DNA from: an uncultured Desulfovibrio sp.
Lineage (GTDB): Bacteria; Desulfobacterota; Desulfovibrionia; Desulfovibrionales; Desulfovibrionaceae
Assembly (NCBI RefSeq): GCF_910584445.1
Contig: NZ_CAJUBO010000001.1
Location: 159,603 to 223,602 of the forward strand
Length of the DNA stretch: 64,000 bases
Direction: 5' to 3'
A model generated the notes under the pieces. It did not search any database. It was not told the DNA's origin and saw only the letters and a list, made by a program, of their open reading frames with translations. Below, in pieces: positions 35,006-42,683 of the stretch. How positions within the stretch are numbered: position 1 is the stretch's first letter; each line of letters opens with the position of its first letter. A program made the position numbers and the translations under genes.

Positions 35006-35776
35006 TCAGGCACGATCCAGGCTGTAGCCGCGCGGGGTGAGCATGTAGCCGCCGGCCCTGCGGCTCTCGCTGTTGCCGATGATGACGAGGGAGAGCATGT
35101 CCGCGCGCGAGGGGTCGGCATCCGCCAGCGTGGTGAGGATGACCTCCTGCCCGGGGCGGAAGGCCTTGCGGACCATGCCCACCGGGCAGTCGGGCGCGCG
35201 CAGGCGGCGCGCGGTCTCCAGCGCCATGGCGAGGTGGTCCGGGCGCCCGTGCGAGCGCGGATTGTAGAGCACGCAGACGAAATCCGCCTCCAGTGCGGCT
35301 TCGAGCCTGTGCCGGATGCGCGCAAGCGGGGTGAGCAGGTCGCTCAGGCTCACGCAGGCGAAGTCATGGGTCAGGGGCGCGCCCAGCAGGGCCGCGGCGG
35401 CGCAGAGCGCGGGCACCCCGGGCACCACGGTGAAGGGCACGGTTTCCAGCAGGTCCCGCTGCTCAAGCATCTCCAGCGCAAGCCCCGCCATGGCATAGAT
35501 GCCCGCGTCACCGGAGCTGACCAGGGCCGTGGGCGTGCCGCCAAGGGCGGACTCCACGGCGGCGGCGCAGCGTTCGTGTTCCCGGCGCATGCCCGAGCCG
35601 ATGCGGCGCTTGCCCGCGAGCAGCTCCGGGGGCACCAGGTCGAGATACAGGTCATAGCCCGCAATGCAGCGCGCCGTCTCCAGCGCGGCGCGGGCCTGCG
35701 GCGTGAGCAGGGCGGCATCGCCGGGGCCGAGTCCCACGACGAGGAGCGGCGCGGCGCCGGGGGGAGTGTGCGTCAT
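35006..35776 (-). CDS. cobJ: Precorrin-3B / cobalt-precorrin C17-methyltransferase
   Basis: 256 residues of the uroporphyrinogen methylase superfamily. It has the GxGPGD motif as VVGLGPGDAALLT, SSGDAGIYAMAGLALE, and VPGVPALCAAAALLGAPLTHDF. It performs SAM-dependent C17 methylation with ring contraction in corrin synthesis (CbiH in the anaerobic route). Its ATG overlaps the cbiG stop codon (ATGA) behind CGAAGGAGAAGG, so the two are coupled. The presence of cbiG indicates the anaerobic (cobalt-early) pathway. Confidence 0.93.
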   Translation of the reverse strand: MTHTPPGAAPLLVVGLGPGDAALLTPQARAALETARCIAGYDLYLDLVPPELLAGKRRIGSGMRREHERCAAAVESALGGTPTALVSSGDAGIYAMAGLALEMLEQRDLLETVPFTVVPGVPALCAAAALLGAPLTHDFACVSLSDLLTPLARIRHRLEAALEADFVCVLYNPRSHGRPDHLAMALETARRLRAPDCPVGMVRKAFRPGQEVILTTLADADPSRADMLSLVIIGNSESRRAGGYMLTPRGYSLDRA

Positions 35777-37026
35777 GATCCTTCTCCTTCGCCGGGGGCG
35801 ACGCTCAGGGCAACGGCCACGGTGACGCGGCCCGCGAAAACGGTCTTGGGCGCCAGCAGGACGGCTCCGGCGGCGAGGTCTGCCTGTCGCGCCGCGAGCA
35901 GGGCGGCGGCTTCGCACACGCTGAACGGGGGCAGGCCGAAGCGTTGCCCCGCGGCCGGGGAGGGGTGCGGCGCGGGCACGGCCGCCAGTTGCGGGGCCGC
36001 GAACGCCAGAAGCGGCACGCCGAGCGCGCGCGCCGCCTTTTCCAGGCCAGGCTCGTCCGTTTTTTCCGTCACGGTGGCGAGATCCGCAAGGGCCGCCGGT
36101 TCCAGACCGTGTTCTTCCAGTGTGCGGGCAAGAGCCGCGAGAATGGCCGGGGCGTCCGTTCCCCCGCGACAGCCGATGCCCGCATGGAGGCGGCGCGCGG
36201 CCAGACGCAGCAGCCCCGACGCCGGGGCGCGGCGCTCCCAGTGGACGGCCACGAGCGGGACGTCCCCTCCGGCGGGAAGGTCCGCCGCCTCCAGCCGCAG
36301 GAACTGCGGGGCGCGCGCCTGAGGCAGGCAGGCGCGGGGATCAAGCAGAGGAACAGGCTCGCCCTCGAGCAACGCCGCGGCCACGCGGGGCAGGCGTTCC
36401 CAGTCGAGGATCCGCAGGCCCGCGTCACGGGCGAGGATGTCCAGAGCGGGGGGCGCCCCCGGCGCCGTGTCCGAGGCGGTGGTGATGACGGGGAGCGCCC
36501 GGAGCAGGCGGCCCACATGCCGGGCGAGGTCGTTGCCGCCGCCCCAGTGCCCGGAAAGGAGGCTCACCGCGAAGCGTCCCGCCGGATCAAGCACCACCAC
36601 GGGGGGGTCCACGCTCTTGTGGCGCAGCAGCGGCGCCAGCGCCCGCACGGCGATGCCCGCCGCGCCAATGACGATGTGCCCCTGGTGGCGGCGATAGTTG
36701 CGCGCCAGGGCGGCGGAAAAGCGGGCAAAGGGGTGGAATCCCGCGCCGGGGGGCGCGGCGTCTTCGGCGACGGTCCCGGGCGCGCAGATCCGGGCGGGCG
36801 CGAACAGGCGGCAGGCGCGCACGTCCGCATCGCCTCCGGGCGATGACCAGGGCGCTTCCGCCAGGCGGGCGGCAAGGGCGCGGGCGGTGGCAAGCCCCTG
36901 ACGGCTGAGCGTCCAGCAGGCAAGGGCGGGAAAGGCCGCGCCGGTTTCGCGGGGCGCCGTTTCCGGCCGCTTTCGGGAATGCCGGCGCAGGGGGCGCCGG
37001 GCCGGGGAACGCCGCACCGGGATCAC
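35773..37026 (-). CDS. cbiG: Cobalt-precorrin-5A hydrolase
   Basis: 417 residues. The N-terminal CbiG domain spans about 40-160 (IVIGAAGIAVRALAPLLRHK). The central part contains DPPVVVLDPAGRFAVSLLSG and HWGGGNDLARHVGRLL. The C-terminal CbiG_C domain is LHAGIGCRGGTDAPAILAAL, preceded by LVAVHWERR. It opens the delta-lactone, releasing acetaldehyde, in anaerobic cobalamin synthesis. It starts with GTG 37026 overlapping the hemL stop (GTGA). The first ~30 residues are Arg/Pro-rich and may not be part of the mature start. Confidence 0.92.
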   Translation of the reverse strand: MIPVRRSPARRPLRRHSRKRPETAPRETGAAFPALACWTLSRQGLATARALAARLAEAPWSSPGGDADVRACRLFAPARICAPGTVAEDAAPPGAGFHPFARFSAALARNYRRHQGHIVIGAAGIAVRALAPLLRHKSVDPPVVVLDPAGRFAVSLLSGHWGGGNDLARHVGRLLRALPVITTASDTAPGAPPALDILARDAGLRILDWERLPRVAAALLEGEPVPLLDPRACLPQARAPQFLRLEAADLPAGGDVPLVAVHWERRAPASGLLRLAARRLHAGIGCRGGTDAPAILAALARTLEEHGLEPAALADLATVTEKTDEPGLEKAARALGVPLLAFAAPQLAAVPAPHPSPAAGQRFGLPPFSVCEAAALLAARQADLAAGAVLLAPKTVFAGRVTVAVALSVAPGEGEGS

Positions 37027-38300
37027 GCCCGGAAGTCCACCGCCTCCGCCGCCTCCAGGGCGCGGGCGAAGTCTTCGTCCGTATGCGCGAACGAGACCAT
37101 GCCCGTCTCGAAGCCCGAGGGCGCGAGATAGATGCCGTGCGCCCGCATCTGCTTGTAGAAGGCGGTGAAGAGCTTCTGGTCGCAGGCTTTGGACTGCGCG
37201 AAGTTCGTCACTGGCGTGGCGCTGAAGAAGGGGCAGAACATGGAGGCGATGGCCGGCACCTGAACGGGAACGCCCTTGGCCCGCAGGATGTCGCCCAGCG
37301 TGCGGGCAAAGGCGGCGGTGCGGGCCTCCAGGGCGGCATAGTCCATGGTCCTGAGAAGGCGCAGGGTGGCGAGGCCCGCCGCCATAGCCAGCGGATTGCC
37401 CGAAAGCGTGCCCGCCTGATAGACGTCTCCCGCCGGGGCCACGCGTTCCATATAGCGGCGCTTGCCGCCGAATGCGCCCACCGGCAGGCCCCCGCCGATG
37501 ATCTTGCCGAAGCAGGTGAGGTCAGGGTCGATGCCGAAGCGCGCCTGCGCGCCGCCGTAGGCCAGGCGGAAGCCCGTGATGACCTCGTCGAAGATGAGCA
37601 GGCTCCGGGCGTCTTCCGTCAGGCGGCGCAGGCCCTCCAGAAAGCCCGGCAGCGGCGGCACGAGTCCCATATTGGCGGCCACCGGCTCCACAATGACCGC
37701 CGCGATGCGCTCCCCGTGCTGCCGGAAGCACGCCTCGGCCGCGGCAAGGTCGTTGTAGGGCACGAGCAGGGTCTCTTCCACCACGGCCCGGGGCACGCCG
37801 GGCGTGCCGGGAATGGAAAGCGTGGCTACCCCGGAACCGGCGGCGGCGAGGAAGGGGTCCGCATGGCCGTGGTAGCAGCCGATGAACTTGACCACCTTGT
37901 CCCGCCCGGTGACGGCGCGGGCCAGGCGCAGGGCGCTCATGGTGGCCTCGGTGCCGGAATTGACCATGCGTACCATTTCCAGGCCGGGCATGGCCGCCAC
38001 CACTTCCTCGGCCAGGGCCACCTCGTCCGGGCAGGGGGCGCCGAAGCTGGTGCCCCGGCCCACGGCCGCGCGCAGGGCCGCGCTCACGGAAGGCTCGTCA
38101 TGGCCGAGGATCATGGGACCCCAGGACAGGACGAAATCCACATAGTCCCTGCCGTCCACATCCCTGAGATGGGCGCCGTGGGCCTCGGCGATGAAGAGGG
38201 GCAGGCTCTCCACATTGCGGCAGGCCCGCACCGGGCTGTTGACGCCGCCGGGGATGAGGGCGCAGGCCGCTTCGTAGAGCTGGCGCGAACGTTCGTCCAT
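37023..38300 (-). CDS. hemL: Glutamate-1-semialdehyde 2,1-aminomutase
   Basis: 425-residue PLP enzyme producing 5-aminolevulinate by the C5 pathway. It shows PGGVNSPVRACRNVE at the N-terminus, RMVNSGTEATMSALRLAR, GCYHGHADPFLAAAGSG, and FDEVITGFRLAYGGAQ. The Schiff-base lysine lies in DLTCFGKIIGGGLPVGAFGG. CAAGGAGCC precedes the ATG. It sits between a siroheme decarboxylase-like gene and cbiG, linking tetrapyrrole entry with heme and cobalamin branches. Confidence 0.96.
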   Translation of the reverse strand: MDERSRQLYEAACALIPGGVNSPVRACRNVESLPLFIAEAHGAHLRDVDGRDYVDFVLSWGPMILGHDEPSVSAALRAAVGRGTSFGAPCPDEVALAEEVVAAMPGLEMVRMVNSGTEATMSALRLARAVTGRDKVVKFIGCYHGHADPFLAAAGSGVATLSIPGTPGVPRAVVEETLLVPYNDLAAAEACFRQHGERIAAVIVEPVAANMGLVPPLPGFLEGLRRLTEDARSLLIFDEVITGFRLAYGGAQARFGIDPDLTCFGKIIGGGLPVGAFGGKRRYMERVAPAGDVYQAGTLSGNPLAMAAGLATLRLLRTMDYAALEARTAAFARTLGDILRAKGVPVQVPAIASMFCPFFSATPVTNFAQSKACDQKLFTAFYKQMRAHGIYLAPSGFETGMVSFAHTDEDFARALEAAEAVDFRA

Positions 38301-38355
38301 GGCAGAGGCTCCTTGTCTCGTTCTCGTGCCGCCGGGCGTTTCCCGGGGAACGCGG

Positions 38356-38835
38356 TCAGGCGAAATAGATCATGGAAGTTTTTTTCAGTTCCCTGAGGCT
38401 GCGGAGGACGGCATAGTCGCGCAGGGGCCAGGCGGCCAGCAGGTCCTCCACCACGCCCAGGCATTCGGCCTCGCTGCGGCCGTGCACCATGGTGTAGAGG
38501 GTATAGGGCCAGTCGGGCGCGGCGCTGGGCCGGTAATAGGCGTGGGAGACACGCGCGTGCGCGGCGGCGATGGGACCGCAGACGTTCGCCGTTTCTTCGT
38601 CGGCGATCCAGGCCACCATGGCGTTGTGCGTCCAGCCGGTGCGCTGGTGGCGGATGCTGGCGCCGAAACGGCGGATGGACCCGCTCGCCCTGAGACGGGA
38701 AAGCAGGCCGAGCACCTCGGCTTCCGTCAGGCCCGTCTGCGCGGCGATGTCCGCATAGGGCGTGAGCGAATCGGGAAGATCCCCCTGCACGATGGCAAGC
38801 GCCGCGCGTTCGGCGGCGCTGAACTGCGGCGGCAT
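38356..38835 (-). CDS. Siroheme decarboxylase subunit (AhbA/AhbB, Lrp/AsnC-like)
   Basis: 159 residues. An AsnC-type winged helix (TPYADIAAQTGLTEAEVLGL, then LRASGSIRRFGASIRHQRTG) is followed by an alpha/beta domain with SHAYYRPSAAPDWPYTLYTM and a C-terminal KKTSMIYF. This is the AhbA/AhbB pattern: a two-subunit enzyme that decarboxylates siroheme to didecarboxysiroheme in the alternative heme pathway of sulfate reducers. I cannot tell A from B with certainty; the length suggests AhbB. It lies 55 bp upstream of hemL with CCAGGAGCAGGC before the ATG. The partner subunit is not in the window. Confidence 0.85.
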   Translation of the reverse strand: MPPQFSAAERAALAIVQGDLPDSLTPYADIAAQTGLTEAEVLGLLSRLRASGSIRRFGASIRHQRTGWTHNAMVAWIADEETANVCGPIAAAHARVSHAYYRPSAAPDWPYTLYTMVHGRSEAECLGVVEDLLAAWPLRDYAVLRSLRELKKTSMIYFA

Positions 38836-38962
38836 GCCTGCTCCTGGTGTCTCAGCGCGAAAATTCCGCGCGGGTCCGCGGTGTCCGCCTTTGCAGGCAG
38901 ACACCGGTTTCCGGGCATCGGGGGCGCTGGCGCGGCGGTCGCCCTCGTCGGATGACCGTTTG

Positions 38963-39517
38963 CTAGCGCTTGAACGAGCGCGCGAAAAGGTCCTGGATGG
39001 CGATGCGGCCGTTGTCTTCCAGGAAACGGGTGCCCGTGGCCGCAAAGTGGGCGTGCGCGATGACCGGCGCCTCCACTTCCGTCCAGACGTCCTTGTCCCA
39101 GACGAACCAGGCGCCGCGCGGCTGGTCGAAAACATGGAGGGGCTTGTTGCAGATCTTGGCGAATTCCGCGCCCCAGCCCGTGCCGCCCTTGACGGTATTG
39201 TCCGGCTGGATGGCGCCCACCACAAAGACCTCGTCGCCGCTGCTCACCTGCCAGCAGATGGACTGGAGCACCTTGCGGAAGAGCGGGGCGCGCGTGTACT
39301 CCCGGTTCATGAGGCGGGAAACGTAGGTCAGGCTCACGTCCTTGAGGGCAAGCTCCTCGGAGGTGAGGACGCGCACGCCGCGGCTGCGGTCGATCTGGTG
39401 GCCTTCAAAGCTGTAGTTCACTTCCTCGATGCCCCAGCTTTCCGCGAGCGCGCCGAAAAACTGTTCCGTTCCGGCGGCGCCGCCGCTGTAGAGCACGCAT
39501 TGCGCGGGATTGAGCAT
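38963..39517 (-). CDS. Uncharacterised Rossmann-like (SLOG-type) protein
   Basis: 184 residues. It begins CVLYSGGAAGTEQFFGALAE, a glycine-rich nucleotide-binding loop like that of SLOG/LOG and DprA-type Rossmannoid proteins. Further on are EVNYSFEGHQIDRSRG, DEVFVVGAIQPDNTVKGGTG and PLHVFDQPRGAWFVWD. The combination suggests a small nucleotide- or ADP-ribose-like ligand sensor. No firm family name. AGGAGTCGACC precedes the ATG. It is a single gene between the ahb/hem block and a membrane-protein gene. Confidence 0.65.
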   Translation of the reverse strand: MLNPAQCVLYSGGAAGTEQFFGALAESWGIEEVNYSFEGHQIDRSRGVRVLTSEELALKDVSLTYVSRLMNREYTRAPLFRKVLQSICWQVSSGDEVFVVGAIQPDNTVKGGTGWGAEFAKICNKPLHVFDQPRGAWFVWDKDVWTEVEAPVIAHAHFAATGTRFLEDNGRIAIQDLFARSFKR

Positions 39518-39653
39518 GGTCGACTCCTGAAAGAGGGTGATGGCCCGGCGGCCGGGCCGACATCATGGCAGAATTCCGCCTCCGGGGCAAGGCGCGGGCG
39601 TCCGCTCCAGACGGGACTTGGAATATCATATACTCCAGCCTTGCGAAAGCGCT

Positions 39654-40538
39654 CTAGTGTCGTGCGCCCGTGTCCTCTTCCTCGAACGCGGGGCTGAAGC
39701 TGTTGATGCCCCAGGTGAGCGCCAGCACATAGAGCGCGGCAAAGACCGCCAGGGCCGAGCAGAGAAACGGCGGCGCGGACAGCGCCAGGCGCATGAGCAG
39801 GGTGCCGATGACAAAGCCGGAATTGCGGAACACGGCGAAATAGCAGGGCATGTAGCGCTGGGCGATGAGCACCATGCCGATATCCGCAAAGATGAGCACC
39901 GTGTAGATGGTTTCAAAAAATCCCGAGCCTCCGGGAACCGGATGCCCGTGCAGGGCCGCCCAGATGTGCTCCGCGCCGATGCCCACGAAAATGCCGAAGA
40001 GGATGAGGGCCAGGAGCTTTTTGCTGAGGATGTACCGCTGCCGCTGCGCGTCGCTGCGGATGAAATGCTGGTGACGCTGGATATGCCGGTAAACGCCGAG
40101 GCAGAGGAAGACGCAGAGCGCGGCCGTGGCCGAGGCCGCGATCTCCCCGATCTGGAGGAGATTGCCCAGGCCGATCTCCACGGGTTCGCCGAATTTGGGA
40201 AGCTCCTTGAAGGCGTTGCGCAGCAGGATGAGCGTCAGGATCTCCAGCTGCTTGCCCATGGAGCGCGAAAGCGAGGCCGGCAGCACAAAGATGAGGCTCA
40301 GCACCTCCATGCCCAGGATGAGGGTGAAGGCAAGCTCGATGGCCCAGAAATGGCTGTGCGGCGGTCGCGGCAGCCACGCCGGGAAGACCCCCTGACGCTG
40401 GAGTTCCACGGCCGCCAGGATGAACAGATAGATCCAGAGCAGATACAGGGCCAGGCGGCGCTGGGTGAGCGCGCCCTCCCAGAACTGGTGCAGCCGGTCA
40501 TAGAGGCGGCAAAGCGCGGGGGCAAGGGTGCCGGGCAT
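39654..40538 (-). CDS. Multi-pass membrane protein of unknown function
   Basis: 294 residues with about seven membrane helices, among them LALYLLWIYLFILAAVEL and ELAFTLILGMEVLSLIF. A cytoplasmic segment GKQLEILTLILLRNAFKELP sits between helices 2 and 3, and RHIQRHQHFIRSDAQRQRYI after helix 3. The pattern does not match a transporter family I know. GGGAGACTCC precedes ATG 40538. It follows qmoD on the same strand but beyond a terminator, so it is probably an independent unit. Confidence 0.65.
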   Translation of the reverse strand: MPGTLAPALCRLYDRLHQFWEGALTQRRLALYLLWIYLFILAAVELQRQGVFPAWLPRPPHSHFWAIELAFTLILGMEVLSLIFVLPASLSRSMGKQLEILTLILLRNAFKELPKFGEPVEIGLGNLLQIGEIAASATAALCVFLCLGVYRHIQRHQHFIRSDAQRQRYILSKKLLALILFGIFVGIGAEHIWAALHGHPVPGGSGFFETIYTVLIFADIGMVLIAQRYMPCYFAVFRNSGFVIGTLLMRLALSAPPFLCSALAVFAALYVLALTWGINSFSPAFEEEDTGARH

Positions 40539-40649
40539 GGAGTCTCCCTGAAACGTGGCCGGCGGCGGCCTGCGCGCCGGTCGCATGCGTGCCGCAAGGA
40601 TAGCGTCACGGGCGCAAAAGTCAAAGCGGAACGCCGGGGGGAGAGAAAA

Positions 40650-40687
40650 GGCCGCCGGAGCCTCCCGTGCGGGAAACTCCGGCGGCC
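40650..40687 (-). terminator. Intrinsic terminator of the qmo operon
   Basis: A perfect 11-bp stem (GGCCGCCGGAG at 40650-40660 with 40677-40687) has a 16-nt loop and, on the minus strand, TTTTCTCTC after the stem. It lies 22 bp past the qmoD stop. Confidence 0.85.
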
Positions 40688-40708
40688 GGAACTGTCCGTG
40701 GAATCGTT

Positions 40709-41428
40709 CTAGAAGCCGAAGCCGTCCGAATCGGCGCCGGAGGCACCGAAGCCGAAGTCATCCGGCACGCTGCTTTCGGCGGCGGGCTGGGCCTCTTCGG
40801 CCGCAACGGCGCCGGCGGCGCCGGCAGCGGCGCCACCCACGACCATGCCCTTGAGTCCGTCCTTGATGGCGTCCTTGATGGTCTGCATGAGTTCGTCGTG
40901 GCTCACGGCGACCTTGCCCTGGAATTCGGCGATCTGGCGGTTGAGACCGCCCATGTCGGTCTTCATGGCCTTGATCTTGCCTTCCAGCTCGTCGCATTTT
41001 TTCTGCGCGGCCTCGGCGCGGGACTCAAAGGGTTCCAGTTCGCGCACGCGGGCTTCAAGCTTGACCACGGCCTCGCTCTGGCGGGTGGCGGCGGCATTGG
41101 CCTCGGCCAGGGCGTCCAGCGCCTGGGCGGCCAGGGCCTTGGTGCGGCCGTCCATGGGCGTGAGAGAGACATTGTCGCCCAGGGCCTTGCGCGATTTGGC
41201 AACAAAGGCCGCCCAGTCCTGGCCTTCGGCCCATTCAAAGTCCATGAATTTCGGGTACCAGCGCGCGAGCCACGCGGCCGCGAACGGCGCCACGGCGGCG
41301 GCGCAGGCGGCGCAGGTCACGGAACGGCCCGCGATGAAGCCGGCCAGTTCCTTCACGTCCGCGTCCTTTTTGCCCGTGACGAGGGCGAGAACGGATTCCA
41401 GGGGAAAGACTTTACGATCGTCAGCCAT
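40709..41428 (-). CDS. qmoD: Qmo-associated protein QmoD
   Basis: 239-residue soluble protein at the QmoD position immediately after qmoC. The N-terminal part has a CAAC cysteine pair (VTCAACAAAV) and a Trp-rich segment (WLARWYPKFMDFEWAEGQDW). Residues ~110-190 form a coiled coil. The C-terminus is Ala/Gly-rich and ends DFGFGASGADSDGFGF. QmoD is required for sulfate growth in Desulfovibrio by published genetics, with an uncertain biochemical role. GAGGAGGAAGCCGCC precedes the ATG. The call relies mainly on operon position and overall character. Confidence 0.8.
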   Translation of the reverse strand: MADDRKVFPLESVLALVTGKKDADVKELAGFIAGRSVTCAACAAAVAPFAAAWLARWYPKFMDFEWAEGQDWAAFVAKSRKALGDNVSLTPMDGRTKALAAQALDALAEANAAATRQSEAVVKLEARVRELEPFESRAEAAQKKCDELEGKIKAMKTDMGGLNRQIAEFQGKVAVSHDELMQTIKDAIKDGLKGMVVGGAAAGAAGAVAAEEAQPAAESSVPDDFGFGASGADSDGFGF

Positions 41429-41489
41429 GGCGGCTTCCTCCTCAAAAAACGATACGACGTTCGTGCGTTGCCCGTGCCGTGGCTGCGGG

Positions 41490-42671
41490 TCAGCTTCTTC
41501 CATACATCCGCACATAGACCATGGCCGCCACCCGGTACACGAAGTGCCCGAGCTTGGACCACGGCGCATAGGCGAAGAGCATCCAGACAAAGACCAGATG
41601 CAGGTAGTAGACGATGAAGGCCGCGTGGACGGAGTCCATGAGCCGGAAGATCTGGGAGAGCATGCCGGTCACGGCCACCAGCCAGATGATGCCGAGCAGG
41701 TACCAGTCATACCAGCTGGAGGACTGGTATTTGGGATTGAGCCGCGCGCGCCGCCAGGTGAGCAGGGCCAGGGCCACGAGGAGCAGGAGGGCGCCCACAT
41801 TGGCGAGGATCTTCACCGGGAAGGTCAGGGGCATGGGCGTTTCGATGAGGATGCACGGCAGCACCTTGCCGCCCCAGTGCCCCAGGGCCACGATGGCCGT
41901 GACGCAGGCGAGGATGGCGAAGCTCCAGACCAGCATGGTGTGCGAGAGACGGCGCCCCTCCTGGGGCACGCCGGTGGCCGGGCCGTCCTGGCAGTCGTCG
42001 AACTTGCGGCCCGTGATGATCTCGTCGAAGAGCACATCCCAGAGGTGCAGGAGCCAGCACTTTTGCCTGCCCAGCACGAGGAGGCTGCCGCCGGGCTTGA
42101 ACATGCGCCAGAGGCGCACGCAGCCCACGGCGAGGATGGCCGCCGCGCCAAAGAAGGTGAGCATGAAGATGGGGTCGATGGTGTAGTCGCCGTAGAAGAT
42201 CTGGCCGAAGACGATCCGGCCGTCCGCAGCGCGGGGGAACCACTCGCCGTTGTTGTAGCCCGCGCGGATCCACCAGACCACCAGCCAGAGGAGGGCCGGG
42301 ATGGCGAAGAGCCAGGCAAGCCCCCGGGAGGAACTCATCCACTTGCCCACGATGGCCGGGGCCGTGAGGTCGCGGTAGATCATGTTCCTGGCGGCGGCCA
42401 TCATTTCCGCGGGCTTGGCGCCGCGCGGGCAGAGGTCCGAGCAGTTGCCGCAGTTGTGGCAGAGCCAGAGGTCCACATCGGCCGCGAGCTTGTCCTTGAG
42501 GCCCCAGGAAGCCCAGACCATTTCCTTGCGCGGATAGGGCGCCACCTCCGGCGAGAGCGGGCAGGCCACCGAGCAGGTGGCGCACTGGAAGCACTTTTTG
42601 AGGTCTTCGCCCCCGGCTTCCATAAGCTCCCGCGTGAAGGCGGGATCGGTGTGCAGCGTCATTTGCGCCAT
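41490..42671 (-). CDS. qmoC: Quinone-interacting membrane-bound oxidoreductase subunit QmoC
   Basis: 393 residues. The N-terminal HdrC-like domain has two [4Fe-4S] motifs, CFQCATCSVACP (near residue 27) and CHNCGNCSDLCP (near 71). The C-terminal membrane domain has about six helices and resembles heme-b subunits (HdrE/NarI-like). It oxidises menaquinol and passes electrons to QmoAB and then AprBA. The gene begins 12 bp after qmoB with GGAGGAAGGTCTC upstream. Confidence 0.96.
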   Translation of the reverse strand: MAQMTLHTDPAFTRELMEAGGEDLKKCFQCATCSVACPLSPEVAPYPRKEMVWASWGLKDKLAADVDLWLCHNCGNCSDLCPRGAKPAEMMAAARNMIYRDLTAPAIVGKWMSSSRGLAWLFAIPALLWLVVWWIRAGYNNGEWFPRAADGRIVFGQIFYGDYTIDPIFMLTFFGAAAILAVGCVRLWRMFKPGGSLLVLGRQKCWLLHLWDVLFDEIITGRKFDDCQDGPATGVPQEGRRLSHTMLVWSFAILACVTAIVALGHWGGKVLPCILIETPMPLTFPVKILANVGALLLLVALALLTWRRARLNPKYQSSSWYDWYLLGIIWLVAVTGMLSQIFRLMDSVHAAFIVYYLHLVFVWMLFAYAPWSKLGHFVYRVAAMVYVRMYGRS

Positions 42672-42683
42672 GAGACCTTCCTC

